64,000 nucleotides of DNA from Sweltsa coloradensis (GCA_024449915.1 JAMZAV010000896.1:434001-498000), one strand, 5' to 3'; numbered from the stretch's first letter, positions 1 through 12,221 are shown. Numbers and translations are program-made. The notes: generated from the sequence alone by a model not told the origin.

Positions 1-105
1 ACGGCTGGGTAACACCTCGAAATCACCCCAACTCTGCTTGGTGTATAAGGTGCTTGAGTGTGTAGCGCACCGCGGCTTGGCTGCGGCGCCCTAACGGGCA
101 CCTAG
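1..105 (+). repeat. Helitron-like short repeat (family H2), 3' part
   Basis: This stretch matches the 3' half of two tandem copies at 23232-24435 and 24437-24685. All three end in a GC-rich hairpin (GCCC-TAAC-GGGC) followed by ACCTAG. A hairpin just before CTAG is a Helitron-type 3' end. The copy is cut by the window edge, and a C-run follows at 122-134. Confidence 0.5.
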
Positions 106-150
106 ATGGTTGAAGTAACTCCTCCCCCCCCCCCTTGGTGTAGAATGTTG

Positions 151-559
151 GGTACTCTTTCGGTTGGGAATGGCCAGCTTGTAAACACTGTTGTAAACTG
201 TGTTGTGTGTGTTAAAGGTTTTTAAGTTTTTTTGTTTAAAAATAGCGCCGTTAAAGGTTTTGGGGGGATTTTTTGTTTTTTAGGATTTTTTTATTATGTT
301 TTGTAAGGTTACTTGCAGTGAGTGTACGGCTCGGTGGCAGTGCTCAGTTCTCAGCATGAGTGGCCTAAAGGCGCGTCACTCCTCACTACTTATAACTTAC
401 TTTTGTTTATAAAACAGCATGAAATGAAACTTGCGAGTGCATTTTTTCATTACATACAACTACAAATATAAAATATAAATCATTTATAGTGGTTTTGCGA
501 CGTTTTTGAGAGAAAAAAACAGTGGTGAAAAGTTGGCCATTCCCATCCGAAAGAGTACC
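151..559. mobile_element. hAT-type MITE, family M1, copy 1
   Basis: The ends are inverted repeats: GGTACTCTTTCGGTTGGGAA at the left and its complement, with one mismatch, at 534-559. The flanks are gaatgttg (143-150) and gattgttg (560-567), a 7 of 8 match to an 8-bp TSD, as hAT elements make. The interior is noncoding and contains AGCGCCGTTAAAGGTTTT, which is also found in copy 2 at 13197-13358. Confidence 0.7.
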
Positions 560-896
560 GATTGTTGTATCCGGAATTTCATTTCTGTTGAGTTGGTAAC
601 CCTAATACCAGTCAGGGGTCCCGAAATATGGTCGCCAGGTTGCCAATGGCGACGGTTGATTTACACCTGAGCGACTAAGAAAATCAAAAAAATAACTTAG
701 TAGTTCCAAAAAGTAAGTTTTTGATTTTTTTAGAAAGAGCTAGTGGGATATTTACTATTTTAGATACCTAAGTACTATATCTTTGGCTTTTGGCATAAAC
801 ATTTGCTGTGGCATTACCCCACCAGTTATAAAATTCATGTACCATATCACTATCAGTATCACTTACCTCTGAGCAGGATTCATTCTTGTGTTTCAG
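560..896. other. Noncoding; ends in a splice acceptor
   Basis: No gene or repeat is recognised. The stretch ends in a pyrimidine-rich acceptor (tgtgtttcag, 887-896) that opens the exon below, so it is probably intron. Confidence 0.4.
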
Positions 897-1666
897 ATAG
901 ATACTAGTCAAGCTACACCAAGCCAACCCGTAAGCAACCAAAGTGCAAACTTTGCACTAAATGTTCAGAAATTTAGGCCTACTTCTCCTGTGATTCTCCA
1001 TACCACGTTGGAAGAACAAGACAATGGCAACAACAGCCCAGTCCTTCTTAACAGCCTTGAATTAGAAAATGGTCCTCCTAAACATATTAATCACTCTTCA
1101 AATTCGCTTATTTGGCAAATAGTAAATGATCATCGGCCTACCATTGGCGCAACAACCGAAACGTGTTTGCCTACTAATGCTAGTGAAGGACCGATATCAA
1201 ATACATCCAACCTTGAAACTGTACAGGAGTGTGTAGCTTACAAAAACGAAATGGAGACAAATCCAATGGATCTCGTTTCGTGTAGCTATGAAAATGATGT
1301 TTTAATGTATTGGAGTGTGAAATTCCCCACGTTTCACAGTACGAAACAATTGATGAGACAGAAAGTGATGGAAGCTTTGAGAATCTGGATTCATCTGAAG
1401 AATTAGAACCTAAGTCACCCAGAAACACAGAGATCAATGAAAAGTGCAACAACTGCCATGCAAGCATGAAGTTTTGTGAACGCCGAAAGCGGCATGTGTG
1501 TACAATTTGCCCTGAAAAAAACAACACAAAAGTGTTTGCATCAAAGCGCATCTTTTCAAAAAAATTCAAAGACCGTTCAAAAATGAACAAATTGTGCCAG
1601 CTTTGTAATTCTACTTTTGATAGCATTCAAAGTTTAGCATTTCATATCGAGTTTACACATTACTAA
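897..1666 (+). CDS. Terminal exon of an unrecognised zinc-finger-like gene (one frame change)
   Basis: Reading opens directly after the acceptor at 887-896 with no start codon, so earlier exons must lie upstream. The first frame gives about 130 residues of a Ser/Thr/Asn-rich, polar, probably disordered chain. Coding signal then moves to a second frame (open from 1298) that is acidic (DETESDGSFENLDSSEEL) and ends with two Cys/His clusters. The first is CNNC...CERRKRHVCTIC. The second, CQLCNSTFDSIQSLAFH, fits C-x2-C-x12-H-x4-H and sits two residues before the TAA at 1664-1666. The frame change falls at 1298-1340. It could be a mutation, an assembly indel, or a very short intron (an acceptor-like gtttcacag ends at 1339). 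The function is unknown; a nucleic-acid-binding or TE-derived protein is possible. Confidence 0.5.
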
Positions 1667-2811
1667 GAGCATAGGGCCTAAGCATAAATCTCAAAGTCAA
1701 ACCCAACTTTTTCAAAGCAAGTAAACAGTACAGATTGCTAAATCTACTGATGATGCCATTGTAAATGGTAGATTGGAATTGGAAATGTAGTAAAATGGGC
1801 TCTTTAAATTATCATCTAAAATCGATGCCAAAATGGATTCAATTTCCAAAGACCTTGTTATGGAAAACTTCAACATACCAAGGTTAGTCTGTTTGTGGTA
1901 CTAAATATTTTAAAGAGAAGGTGTCAGCAAACCACATTTGCATGTACATTGTGTGGCCACCATCCTTCTAATGAGTCCCAGAAGGACGAAACGTGTTGTA
2001 GATATTTGTGTTGTAGAACCAACAACTTTAGGCCTAAATTAGCTGCAGTCATCAGCAGCAGGTGAAAAGTTTTGTTGCTCCCAGCCCTTCAGGCTGGGCT
2101 TCATGTTCTCTTTACTTTCCCAACCTGTCAACCCTTCTCCAAAAAAACTTACTATAGGCTTAGATAGAAAATGATTATGAGCCAAAAGGGACAAAATGAG
2201 TAAACATATTATGCTGATGGCTGATGAGGGTGTGGATAGGTGACTCAACACTGTAAATCTAACCTAGCATGAAACTGTAGGACAAAATGTGTTTAGGACA
2301 AAAGGCTGTTTCAAGTTTCAACTACTTCAATAGGGCCTGGTTCATTTTTCTACAACTTTCTGCATTCATTCTCTTTGGCTATCTACACTTGTTGGGGGAT
2401 CAAGGTCGTGCCTGACCATTACACTACTGTTTTCAAATGAACGTACTAGTATTTTGTTGTCTCCCAGATAAGCTGTTAGGTTCCCTTTTGTCAGTTGTCA
2501 CCTCTTCTAAGTAGTATCAATAGGACATTATTTTCATCCGTGTATTTGTAATTGACCAATTGTGCTTTTAGTTTACTAAATGACTAAATATTGGTTGATT
2601 ACTCTGAAAAGTTTCTAAAAGTCGTGTCAAATCTTCAATAGATATTAAATGTTTCTGTACTGTCTGTTTTGTGCAACTCAACAACAATGATTATGAACTA
2701 TGGTTTTCAGATCCCACACTACATTTTGAATTCATCATTGATACTTGGTCCATTATACTGTTAAAATTGTATAATTAGGCCTAAAAGTATATTATTTATA
2801 TTATCTGTGCA
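1667..2811. other. No gene seen
   Basis: AT-rich sequence with no convincing ORF or repeat end. It is either downstream of the zinc-finger exon or an intron leading to the exon-like block at 2812. A good acceptor (tatctgtgcag) closes it. Confidence 0.35.
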
Positions 2812-3105
2812 GCTTGTGCGGTAAGGAAGAACAGAATCAACATCTTTTCATTTGTGTAAAGACTAAGTCTGAACTTGACGCGATGCCAGATGGCATGACA
2901 CGTGTACAAAGGGAATCCTGTCTCTTTAGACGATTTTGTAAAGTCTCTGCGCATGTTCGAACTCCGCAAGGAATTCTGGGTCAAGCACAGCCAACTAAAT
3001 CTTAAATTTTCAACAGAAGGCTGCAACATTGTTTACATTGAAGAAAACAGCTTTCTGTTCAGAGGTTTTTATAAAAAAAAGTTCACCAGTTCACAGTGCA
3101 ATTAG
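2812..3105 (+). CDS. Exon-like coding block, unrecognised, with a frame change
   Basis: After the acceptor at 2801-2811 one frame reads LCGKEEQNQHLFICVKTKSE and continues to about 2915. The better coding signal then shifts to the frame that contains VSLDDFVKSLRMFELRKEFW and runs to TAG at 3103-3105. One indel near 2905-2920 would join them into a chain of about 95 residues. I do not recognise a family. It could be the last exon of the gene at 897-1666, since both blocks show one frame change, or a decayed fragment. Confidence 0.35.
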
Positions 3106-3121
3106 CTCATTTTAGGCCTAA

Positions 3122-5804
3122 ACCCACGCATTCAAAAAAACAAGCAGGGACCATTTGGAATTTGTTCAGGAAGGTCTCCTGAACATCCCCAACAGAATCC
3201 CAAAAAATCCGGTTGCGGGTTATCCGCCATTTTGAAAATCAATTTTCAGATTTTTTAGTTTTGTCGAAGAATGGAAAATTAGCGATATTGAATGAAGTAT
3301 TGGACCGAAATAGCTCAAAATGGTTTTAAAATGTTTGATAAGAATCGGTTGTTTGATAATTACGCGTTTGGCGCGCACTGTTTTGATTCACTGGCGACTT
3401 GATTGACTTGATTCAAATTATTACTCTCTTTTTTAAAAAAATATCTAAATTGTTTTTACATATTTATTAAAATAATATAGAAACTAATGATCCGATGAAA
3501 ATTTGTTTCAAATAAAAGTTGTAGAGCATAAAAAAACACATCCATTTCGCATTCTAGACTTTCTTCGTAGGTAACAATGGCCGAACGCTACATGACAAGC
3601 AATACAATTGTGCGGTGGGCAGTGTCAGATGATTTCAAAAATATGTTTGTGGCCACCTTGTAAAATGACCGTCATTGGTGTCATGGGGCAATAATGAGAT
3701 TGCCCTTTATAGTCAATTAATATCCAATAACATTTTCCTATTACTGTTTGCAAAATTTGTCTATCATGAAACGCACAATTTGACGAAAATTGAAACACCT
3801 TTATGCAGGACTTATAATAATATAGTATTTCCCTATAAATAATCCCACAATGTTCCCAGGATGCCCAAATTGGCAAATTCATATCATTTAATTAGAAATT
3901 GTAGGAGAATCCAAATATAAAGTCAGATTTATCACATGTTGTCAAAAGTATGTAAAATGTATGAAAAACTAAGTGTGGGTACTTCTCGTATGCCCAAAAG
4001 AAGATGTCGTCGTAAAAAAAAAAACTTAGGCCGGGATGCCAGAGGTTTACCCAAGATTTTTTATCCTTAGGTATACCCTAACAGGATCAGAAGAGAAAAT
4101 CTATAGAGGTTGAAATTCATACAAGACTTATGGCCAGGGACTGCGCTAGTGATAGAGCATCGAGCAAACATCTGACATGCTCACCGCACAATTGTATTGC
4201 TTGTCATGTAGCGTTCGGCCATTGTTATCCACGAAGACAGTCCAGAGTATGAAATGGGTGTGTTTTTCATGCTCTACTACTTTTATTTGAAACAAATTTC
4301 ATCGGATCGTTAGTTTCTACTTATTTTGATAAATATGCGAAAACTTTACCAATAATTAGGGCTGTGCGAGCAGGGATTTTTTTAGTCGAGCGAGATCGAG
4401 CGAGTATTTGGTCTTTTGCTTGATTTTCGAGCGAGATTCGACGCGAGCAGACCAAAATTTAATTTACCACAAATGCTGATATACATTTGTCACGATGTTA
4501 TAAATACAAAATTTTCAATATGTTATTACAGTGTTGGGCCTGCCAATTGATAAAACATTAATCTAAAAATCATTTTAATCATAGGCTTACTGCTTAGGCT
4601 AAGCTAGGCCTAGCTTAGGCCTAGGCTCATTTCTAAATTGCCTCTACTATTAACAATTGTGTTCTTCTATTTGAAGTTCAAAGAACAATATATTTTTGGC
4701 CTAGGCAAGGCCTAGGGTGGGCCTAGCTAGGCCCTAGAAGCCTTTAAGGTAAGTTGCAGGGGGCCTCTAGGCCTAGCCTTGTAGGGCTAGCTAGGCCTAG
4801 GCCAGCAGTAGTTCAGCTCACATCCTTGTGCATTGAATTAATGCTCTAAGTTGCTGTGGGCCATTACACAATAAGTAGGGTTAAGGCAGTCATAACTATT
4901 TTCAATTCACCTCGTAATTCAATTCCGCTTTACCTGCAAATTGTATTAAAACACATATTGGGAACACTAATTTCTTCAAATAATACGGAAAGTAAAAAAA
5001 ACATAGGTCCGTCGCATAATATATACATTTCAAATTGATTCAGTCGTTTACGGAATGACAGACGCTAAACAACTTGCAGCCTTGTGACGTACGTCGTAAT
5101 TCGTAAAGTCGATAGTCGATTTAAAGTCGAACGCATGTCTGCGACATATCGATATTAGACAAAGAAGAGGTTGGCATGTCTTATCCGAGTTCTTTGGAGA
5201 CATGCGCAGTGTCGGTGCGCACGGGCACGGCGTCAAAGCGAGAGCATCGAGTGGCCTGCGCCTGCGCAATGCCCATTACCAGTCAGCTGTTCGCTGTCGA
5301 CGTGAAGAATGTTGCAGAGCGCGTCATAATATGGAATATTACGCCGCCGAGGCCGTATTTTCGTTCGTTCTCGAACAATTCTAGAGTCATTTCGAGACTC
5401 GAATTTTCGAGCATCAAAAAAATCACACGAGCGAGCGAGCGAGAATGTTGACGTGCTCGATCTCGGCTCGAAATTTCGAGTCTCGCACAGCCTACCAATA
5501 ATTGAAAGAAAACGAGAAAAAGTTTCCATTATGGGTCGTAGGTCGCCAGATAATCAAAGCAGGGCGCACCAAATGCTTTATTCGTTTCTTTAAAAACATT
5601 TAAAACAAATTTGAGCTATTTCGGTCCAATACTTCACTCAATATAGCTAATTTTTCATTCTTCGACAAACTAAAAAATCTGAAATTGATTTTCAAAATGG
5701 CGGATAACCCGCACCCGGATTTTTTGGGATTCTGTTAGGGAGTTCAGGAGACCCACCTTAATAAATCCCAACCGGTCCCTGCTTGTTTTTTTGAATGCGT
5801 GGGT
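3122..5804. mobile_element. Foldback element with about 0.5-kb inverted arms, split by a hAT insertion
   Basis: The left arm is 3122 to about 3635. The right arm is about 4160-4348 plus 5503-5804, interrupted by the hAT element at 4357-5494. The terminal match is ACCCACGCATTCAAAAAAAC, and both arms carry a conserved block around AATGGCCGAACGCTACATGA. The loop (about 3640-4160) is noncoding. Without the insertion the element is about 1.54 kb. No clear TSD is visible. Confidence 0.75.
4357..5494. mobile_element. Nonautonomous hAT element with 8-bp TSD
   Basis: The ends TAGGGCTGTGCGAG and CTCGCACAGCCTA are inverted, with one indel. A perfect 8-bp duplication, ccaataat, flanks it (4349-4356 and 5495-5502). 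Subterminal arrays of GAGCGAG/TCGAGC point inward from both ends. A dense TAGGCCTA cluster lies at about 4590-4805. There is no transposase ORF. It sits in the right arm of the foldback, so it is the younger insertion. Confidence 0.85.
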
Positions 5805-6469
5805 CATATCACAACGGCCCTGTACTACTTGGTGGCTGTAGGAGAAACACGATTCCCAGCATGCAATGCCGCACTACAGAGTGCGCTGATGGTTTACGAA
5901 ATCGTATATTGGATAACACAACGCATGATGGCCATCATATATGAAGATTTATAAAACAAAATATCATATAGATATACCTATATATTGTTTTACTTTACAT
6001 GAAATAATATAGACCCTAATATGATACTTTAGGTTCAGTGTATGGTAGAAAAAGAACTAAGAGCTTACATTAGTCAGAAACTTTAAAGTGTTCTGCTACT
6101 GCATGGCAGTTAAAAACAAAAATCTCCAAAATCATGTAGGCCTATATATCTTTAAAGAACAACATTGGAATTTAAGTGTTCCAATACCCGAACATACAAA
6201 ACCTGTTGAAACAAGTTTCTAGGCTCCACTAAACACAAGTTTATATACCATAACTGTACTGCAATATTATTTCTGTAAAGCTAAAATCTGATTGTTATTT
6301 CTTAAATTAACCATATTGTTGCACTGTGCTTGCCCCGGTAGTTGACGACACATTTAGTAAATAGGGATCCAGGCAGTAACTTGAACTGTTTCTCGGTAAC
6401 TTTTCATCCCAGTATTGAAGCAACGGAAGACCGTTTTAAAAAAACCATTCATAACAAGACATGAACTCA
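5805..6469. other. No gene seen
   Basis: AT-rich sequence with no ORF, repeat end or RNA gene that I can support. Confidence 0.4.
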
Positions 6470-6957
6470 CATCAAACATAGATGTTCACGCGCACAACAC
6501 TCAACAGAAATGTCACTTTTATGCAAGCCAGTACAACATAAAAAATTAACAGACATCAATAGTAAACATGGGCATAACTTTATATAATAGCCTACCACCC
6601 CAACATAAAAAACTTAACAAATACAGACAAACAGCTGCAAGCAATTAATACCTATCTGATAGAAAACCGCTTCTATAATGTAAACGAATACATCAACAAT
6701 GATAGATGACATTTTTGCTTATACATAAGTATAGGCAACAAATTATGTAAAAATTGTATATTACGATTTACCAACACAACCATTTGCTGTGTAAAACCAA
6801 TTGTAAATAATTATGTATATTGTATGTAGATATTTGTGAGTACGGTGCTCATTTATGTAAAAGCCTAGAATTATTAGTTTATATAGTAAACTCATTAACA
6901 AGTCCAATGTTAAAATGTAACCTTAAGGATTTTAATAAAACTGAACTGAACTGAAAA
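6470..6957 (+). pseudogene. 5'-truncated LINE: ORF2 C-terminus and 3' tail
   Basis: One frame reads MGITLYNSLPPQ. After a frame change the chain continues NIKNLTNTDKQLQAINTYL and IENRFYNVNEYINN to TGA near 6708. This resembles the extreme C-terminus of many non-LTR retrotransposon ORF2 proteins (xLYNSLP...IK...F...L..YL....FYSVxE). The 3' end is a short ACTGA repeat after AATAAA (about 6931-6955). It is a dead fragment; the clade is not assigned. Confidence 0.6.
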
Positions 6958-8189
6958 GAACGTACATAAAACAGGGACGCAAACCGAACACCGCTCCAGC
7001 AAATATATCCATTTCACTCTTGTTTTCTCGTCAGTCGATATGTTTAAGAACTCCTCAGCCTGCGGGCAAAAGGTAAAAATATTTAAGTTATTATTTTTGC
7101 TTACATGAACACGTTTTTCTGTGCCTTCATTTACATCATGTATCATGTCATGATGCAACTAATTGACCAGTAGACATGACTCCCTAGTCCCTTTTGCTAC
7201 TGTCCATGCCCTTTGGCATTTTGTCACACACATAAAAGCAGGTGTTGTCTGTCCTGCACTCCATCATTCTCATAACATAATCTGCATAGATCTGATGAAA
7301 AATCCAAATCTGGGGGTTTTGTCATCAAATCTTGCCCCGTCTCCAATCAAAACGTTGCTGTTTTTACCTTCCTTTGGTATGTTCCATTTCTTTAGTCGTT
7401 TGTGTGATGATGATAAAAAGGACACTAGGCCTCAATATAAATATGTTACGCATAAAAAATGTTATCAAGTTCTCCAGAAATAGATTATATTTGTATTCAC
7501 CAGCATTATATAGGCGGTGGTAGTGACAAAGATTTGGTAGTGATTCTGAATCATGCTTTCATGTTTTACTACACACTTCAAATTCGAATTTCCATGTTGG
7601 TCTACTATGATTGTTCCGCATTAGCTTAGACTAGTATTATTTTCAACTTCAATATCATTGAGAATAGATTAAATTGTGTGCAACTACAAACAAAAATAAA
7701 AGTACAGTATACAAATTTTAAACCAAATTCAAATTATATTTTAGGAGAGTTTGCCAGTATAGAAAGGTCGTAAAATATATGGGATGTTTTGTTTTGCACA
7801 ATAAGTACATTGACATATTTCTCAATTTATTGTTTACATTTTTTGAGCATGTAAAAATATTCCGAATTTGGCAATTATGTTAAATGTTATGTTAAAATTG
7901 TTGTCATTTTGAAGTTATTTCATTGAACAACAATATTCGCGGCATTTTGATGCAACGATGGTTATCATCACTAATTGTTCTTATCATACGCACTCGACTG
8001 GAAATGAATTGGAAATAAATTGGAAATTCTCGGAAATCAGTTATTATAACCCTTGTTTTAACTAATTAGGCACATATAAGCCAACATTCCAAAATATTAA
8101 TTGCCAATTGCTTCACAACTCTCTTTTAAGAAAACCAAAAGGTAAATCAACGTACAGTACACTTGAAAATGCCATTTCAATTTAAAAAA
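6958..8189. other. No gene seen
   Basis: AT-rich sequence. Open frames at about 7163-7523 have no recognisable domain, splice support or family likeness. It ends at the outer inverted repeat of the next element. Confidence 0.4.
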
Positions 8190-11100
8190 TTGCTGTGTAT
8201 AATATATTTAACCAATCCAATAACTATACGATGACCTAATTTACTTGAAAACTCTAAAATTACTGCTAATAGTTAGGTCATAATCATGGATTCCGTGACC
8301 ACTTTTTCGCAAGGATGGTTTGACGATTGATTTGACTACTATGGACCATTTAGAAAAAAATAAGCCCCCATGTCCCTCCCAAAAATCCCGGCAATTTTTA
8401 CTACAGGCCAAAATCCAATATGGCTGTCGGGCACCCTCTTGAAAAAATACATTTTGAACCAGAGCAAGTAGAATCATGTACAAATACATTTTTCCGTTTA
8501 AACTGACCACAAGGATTCCGAATCTGACATTAGTTTGACGCTATTGACTAAAACATACAAAATGGCCGCCTTCCGGTGTAGCCAAAGTTTTACTTTTGTT
8601 CTTAAGAAACTACCTCCACAAGGATTAAGTACCATTATTTACAATAAGACGGTATTTTAGTAACTTTTCTTTCACAAATGACACCATAACGTAAATAAAA
8701 ACAGAGTTTAAGAAGTCACAAATTAGACTTCGTTGAAAATTACCGTTATTTTACCACTGTAACACTGTCTTGACTTAAAATGTGCCCCCCACCCCGAGAG
8801 TTATGATTAGTCTGAATCGGAGGATCCTGCCTCACTTTAATCGGAATTAGCCGATTCCACGGAATATCCTTTTTTCTTCAGTAAAGTATCCTCCTCCTGG
8901 TTGCTGTCATCATCCTCGCTCTCTTCAACTAGCCCTAGTGCAGGTAGATGTGCCGGGAGAGCAGGTCGCGTGTGGCGGACAGGGCGAAAACGACCACCCA
9001 CTAGTTCCCAACCATGCCCAAGTGGTGAGGGGTTGTCCTTCTTGGAACGGTGGCGCACAAGTTACGCCAATATGTTTGCACGGAGGCAGTGTTGGCGTAG
9101 GCTATCTGCATCTGGAGGGAGTAGGATGAATGATTTTGTCTTCAGTGTTCTCCACTTTGCTGAACGGGCTTCTGGCATGGTAATACTCTTTATGTCGCCA
9201 TATATGACATGTCGTGTGAACTGGAAGAGCTTCTCTAGTACCTCCTCCTGAAGGTCAAGGGTATCTCCGCACCTCGAGATCTGTTGTCGGGCCACAGGAC
9301 TCTTTGCTATCCGGTCAAACACAGACTTCTTACCCTTTCCATAGAATCCTGAATTGGCATCACAGCCTGTCATGCAGTGTAGCTGCACAATACAATCTGC
9401 CATCTCGTCATTTACCAGGACACGACATAAAATTGTCTCCAGCTTCCTCTTGATGCAGAGCATTCCGTTCAGCTGCCGCGAGATGACCGCTGCAGCGACA
9501 TACGCATCAGTATCGGCAGTGTCAATGACAACAGGGCCAGTGTAACCGGACTCGCGCAGAGCTGCGTAAATCGAAAAGATAATAGTGTCAGCCTCAGACT
9601 GGTCAAAGCTGTAGTTTTTCATTAGTTGTTTGGTTGACAAATTGGTGCAGTAGGAACCAACAGAGTATAGACAATCATTGTATCAACCCTCTCTGAAAGG
9701 TCTGTCAGATGGTCGCATATCAGTTTTTGCAGCCGCCTCTTGTTGCCGTCGCTACACAGCAGCGTTTTGAATGCTTGGGCTGAAGGGAAAGGGTCGCTCA
9801 ATTTCATGTACGTGTTGGGAATATATACATTAACCTGTACCCGCAGGTCTCGTTCATTATCTTTAGTTGAGTATGGTGCGTCGTACGGGTCATTCACACA
9901 GATGATACGTGCAGCACCTCTATGGCCGGCAAGGATGATGGATGACACTTTATAGACGTAATCCGACCAATTGTATGGGGCGCCATATTGTGTCAGTCGG
10001 TCTTCTGCTGATGGAGTTGCAATCCTCCACAACATACCCATGTCGATGAGAGCGGTGTAAGGTTCCTGCAGGTCTACAGACTGCAGAGAGAGTCTCTGAA
10101 TGATCTTGCTTTTCTGTGTCTTCCTGTATGTGCCGTTTAAGTTGAATAGGGCCATACATTCATCGACGACACGATGTTCCAACATCTCGGCGAGGTCCAC
10201 GAGTTTACTGACATCAACCAGGTCGATAACTGACTTGAGAGCGCTCCGCTCCATTTCAGCAGCTCTCACTTTAAGTACATCCCCATGCTTGTCCGTTTCT
10301 GGCATCTTGGCAAACGTTTTCCGCTTGCTCAAAGGGACAGGTGCATGGAGGGAGGTATTCTTACTGAACACTCGATCTTGCAAGAATCTGGTTAACTTTT
10401 CCTCTCCAGCAGCATAGGCCGATTTTAAATCTGCAACAAGCTCATCAGAGCAGGCATGGCGGACTGTAGTGTGCGGAGGGTGGGTTAAGCTTGGTTGAAT
10501 GGACAGGAGTCGAACTCGTGCAAGCATGCGACCAGATCCTGCACGCATTGCTCATCTTCTCGCATCCGTTTTGGGCCGCATTCCACGTGCTTCTTCTTGT
10601 GTAGTTTTTGGTTGGCCTTGGCGTTATGAGCCGCTCGGACCCCGGCCACATTATTCACATTTCTGGAGTGCACCAGCAGCTGTTTCTCATTCTGAAGGAT
10701 GGAGAGCCAGCCAGACTTCATTTTGCTGCCGTTGTTCATGGTGCATTCGATCCACATGTCCCATGCCATGTTGGAGTAGGGGTTGCCTGTAATAGACTGA
10801 GTAAAGTCAGTACGAAGAAAGGCGACCTGATCAGAAGGGAGAGCTGTCAGCATCGCCCAGAAGTCAGATAGCCACCTCCCATACCGATTGTTGTCGTACG
10901 CAACCATCCACGGCTACTTTGGCTACACCGGAAGGCGGCCATTTTGTATGTTTTAGTCAATAACGTCAAACTAATGTCAGATTCGGAATCCTCGTATTCT
11001 GTTTACACGAAAAAGTGTATTTGTACTAGATTCTACTTGCTCTGGTTCAAAACTTAATTTTCCGGTGGCGGCCATCTTGTATTTCTGGTTCAAAATGGTG

Positions 11101-11590
11101 TCGTAGCGTCAAACTAATGTCAGATTCGGAATCCTTGTGGTCAGTTTAAACGGAAAAATGTATTTGTACATGATTCTACTTGCTCTGGTTCAAAATGTAT
11201 TTTTTCAAGAGGGTGCCCGACAGCCATATTGGATTTTGGCCTGTAGTAAAAATTGCCGGGATTTTTGGGAGGGACATGGGGGCTTATTTTTTCTAAATGG
11301 TCCATAGTAGTCAAATCAATCGTCAAACCATCCTTGCGAAAAAGTGGTCACGGAATCCACGATTAGACCTAACTATAAGTAAGTTAATTACACTACAGAG
11401 GGCCACACTTGCCCTGCATTAGCCTTCCTGCCCTATGGGCAGGTAAAATTCAATAAAATAAATAGTAAGTACACTTGAAAAATGCCAATACAACTAAAAA
11501 ATTTACTATGTATAATTAACTTAATGATAATTTTATAGTTTTCTAGTAAATTAGGTCATCGTATAGTTATTGTGTTGGTTATATAAATAT
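8190..11590. mobile_element. Inverted-repeat element carrying a captured gene fragment
   Basis: Long inverted arms surround the coding remnant at 8837-10907. The left arm (about 8200-8592) contains CTATACGATGACCTAATTTA, the block at 8271-8505, and ends at CCGGTGTAGCCAAAG. The right arm (about 10916-11590) repeats these in reverse complement. It is longer because part of the arm is duplicated (11000-11140) and about 150 bp is inserted near 11375-11510. No transposase or TSD could be fixed, so the class is unknown. Confidence 0.65.
8837..10907 (-). pseudogene. Broken gene fragment of an invertebrate TE-associated family (TGCD motif)
   Basis: Read leftwards, three pieces form one protein of about 690 residues. 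Piece one (10907-10485) has YDNNRYGRWLSDFW, GNPYSNMAWDMWIE and KMKSGWLSILQNEK. Piece two (from about 10500) has a charged linker and ends near 9630. Piece three has VVIDTADTDAYVAAAV, LHCMTGCDANSGFYGKGKK, LLPPDADSLRQHCLRANI and NPSPLGHGWELV, and stops at 8837. These motifs match a family of long, uncharacterised proteins common in cnidarian, mollusc, echinoderm and fish genomes; this is from memory. The Asp-rich TADTD block suggests a nuclease-like fold, which is inference. There are frameshifts near 10495 and 9630 and an in-frame TAA at 9062-9064. The N-terminus is lost where the right arm begins at about 10916. Confidence 0.7.
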
Positions 11591-12221
11591 ATAAACACAT
11601 GCTTAAAGATATAAATGATACGTCTGTATATTATTAAGCTAGATTAAACCTACCAATGTCTCCCACATGGAAACTGTGCACACTAAATATGTCGTCTCAG
11701 TTGCCCCTAGCAGTAACATTGATGCAGTCCCACGGAGAATCTCAGAGTCAGGTTCCAAACGCCTCGATCTGCTTGGCCATGGTAACCTGAGTGGGTTGAC
11801 AACAGAAACTTTGTACAAACATTCAATTCATATTTTACAACAAAATAATATGAAAATCTTTGTTCATTCAAAGTCTTAGAATCTGAGTGAATGCTCTTTT
11901 TGGACACTCCCTCCCAAGTTGGCAAGCTTCTCACCTACAATTCCTATTTATAATTGGTACGATACGTGCTACGATATCTCAAACGGTTAATTTCACGATA
12001 CCACACACACCAAGAGGGATATTAAATAATATAGAATATAGATTCTCCAAAATATTGAAGACTATCAATATTCTAATCCATTTTTTTCTGGGACCTGTGC
12101 CTACATGAGCTATGTCCCCATCATAAACCGAAACGGAAGCATACAGAACCTCATGGGAAGGGGGTGCTAAAACATTGTTTGCACATACCAGGGCTAACGT
12201 AGTTAATATGATCCAGGTTCA
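11591..12221. other. No gene seen
   Basis: AT-rich sequence. Short open frames at 11667-12108 have no supporting signal. Confidence 0.35.

Noticed and set aside
7163..7523. Open frames of 63-106 codons
   Set aside because: No domain, no splice context, composition like surrounding noncoding DNA.
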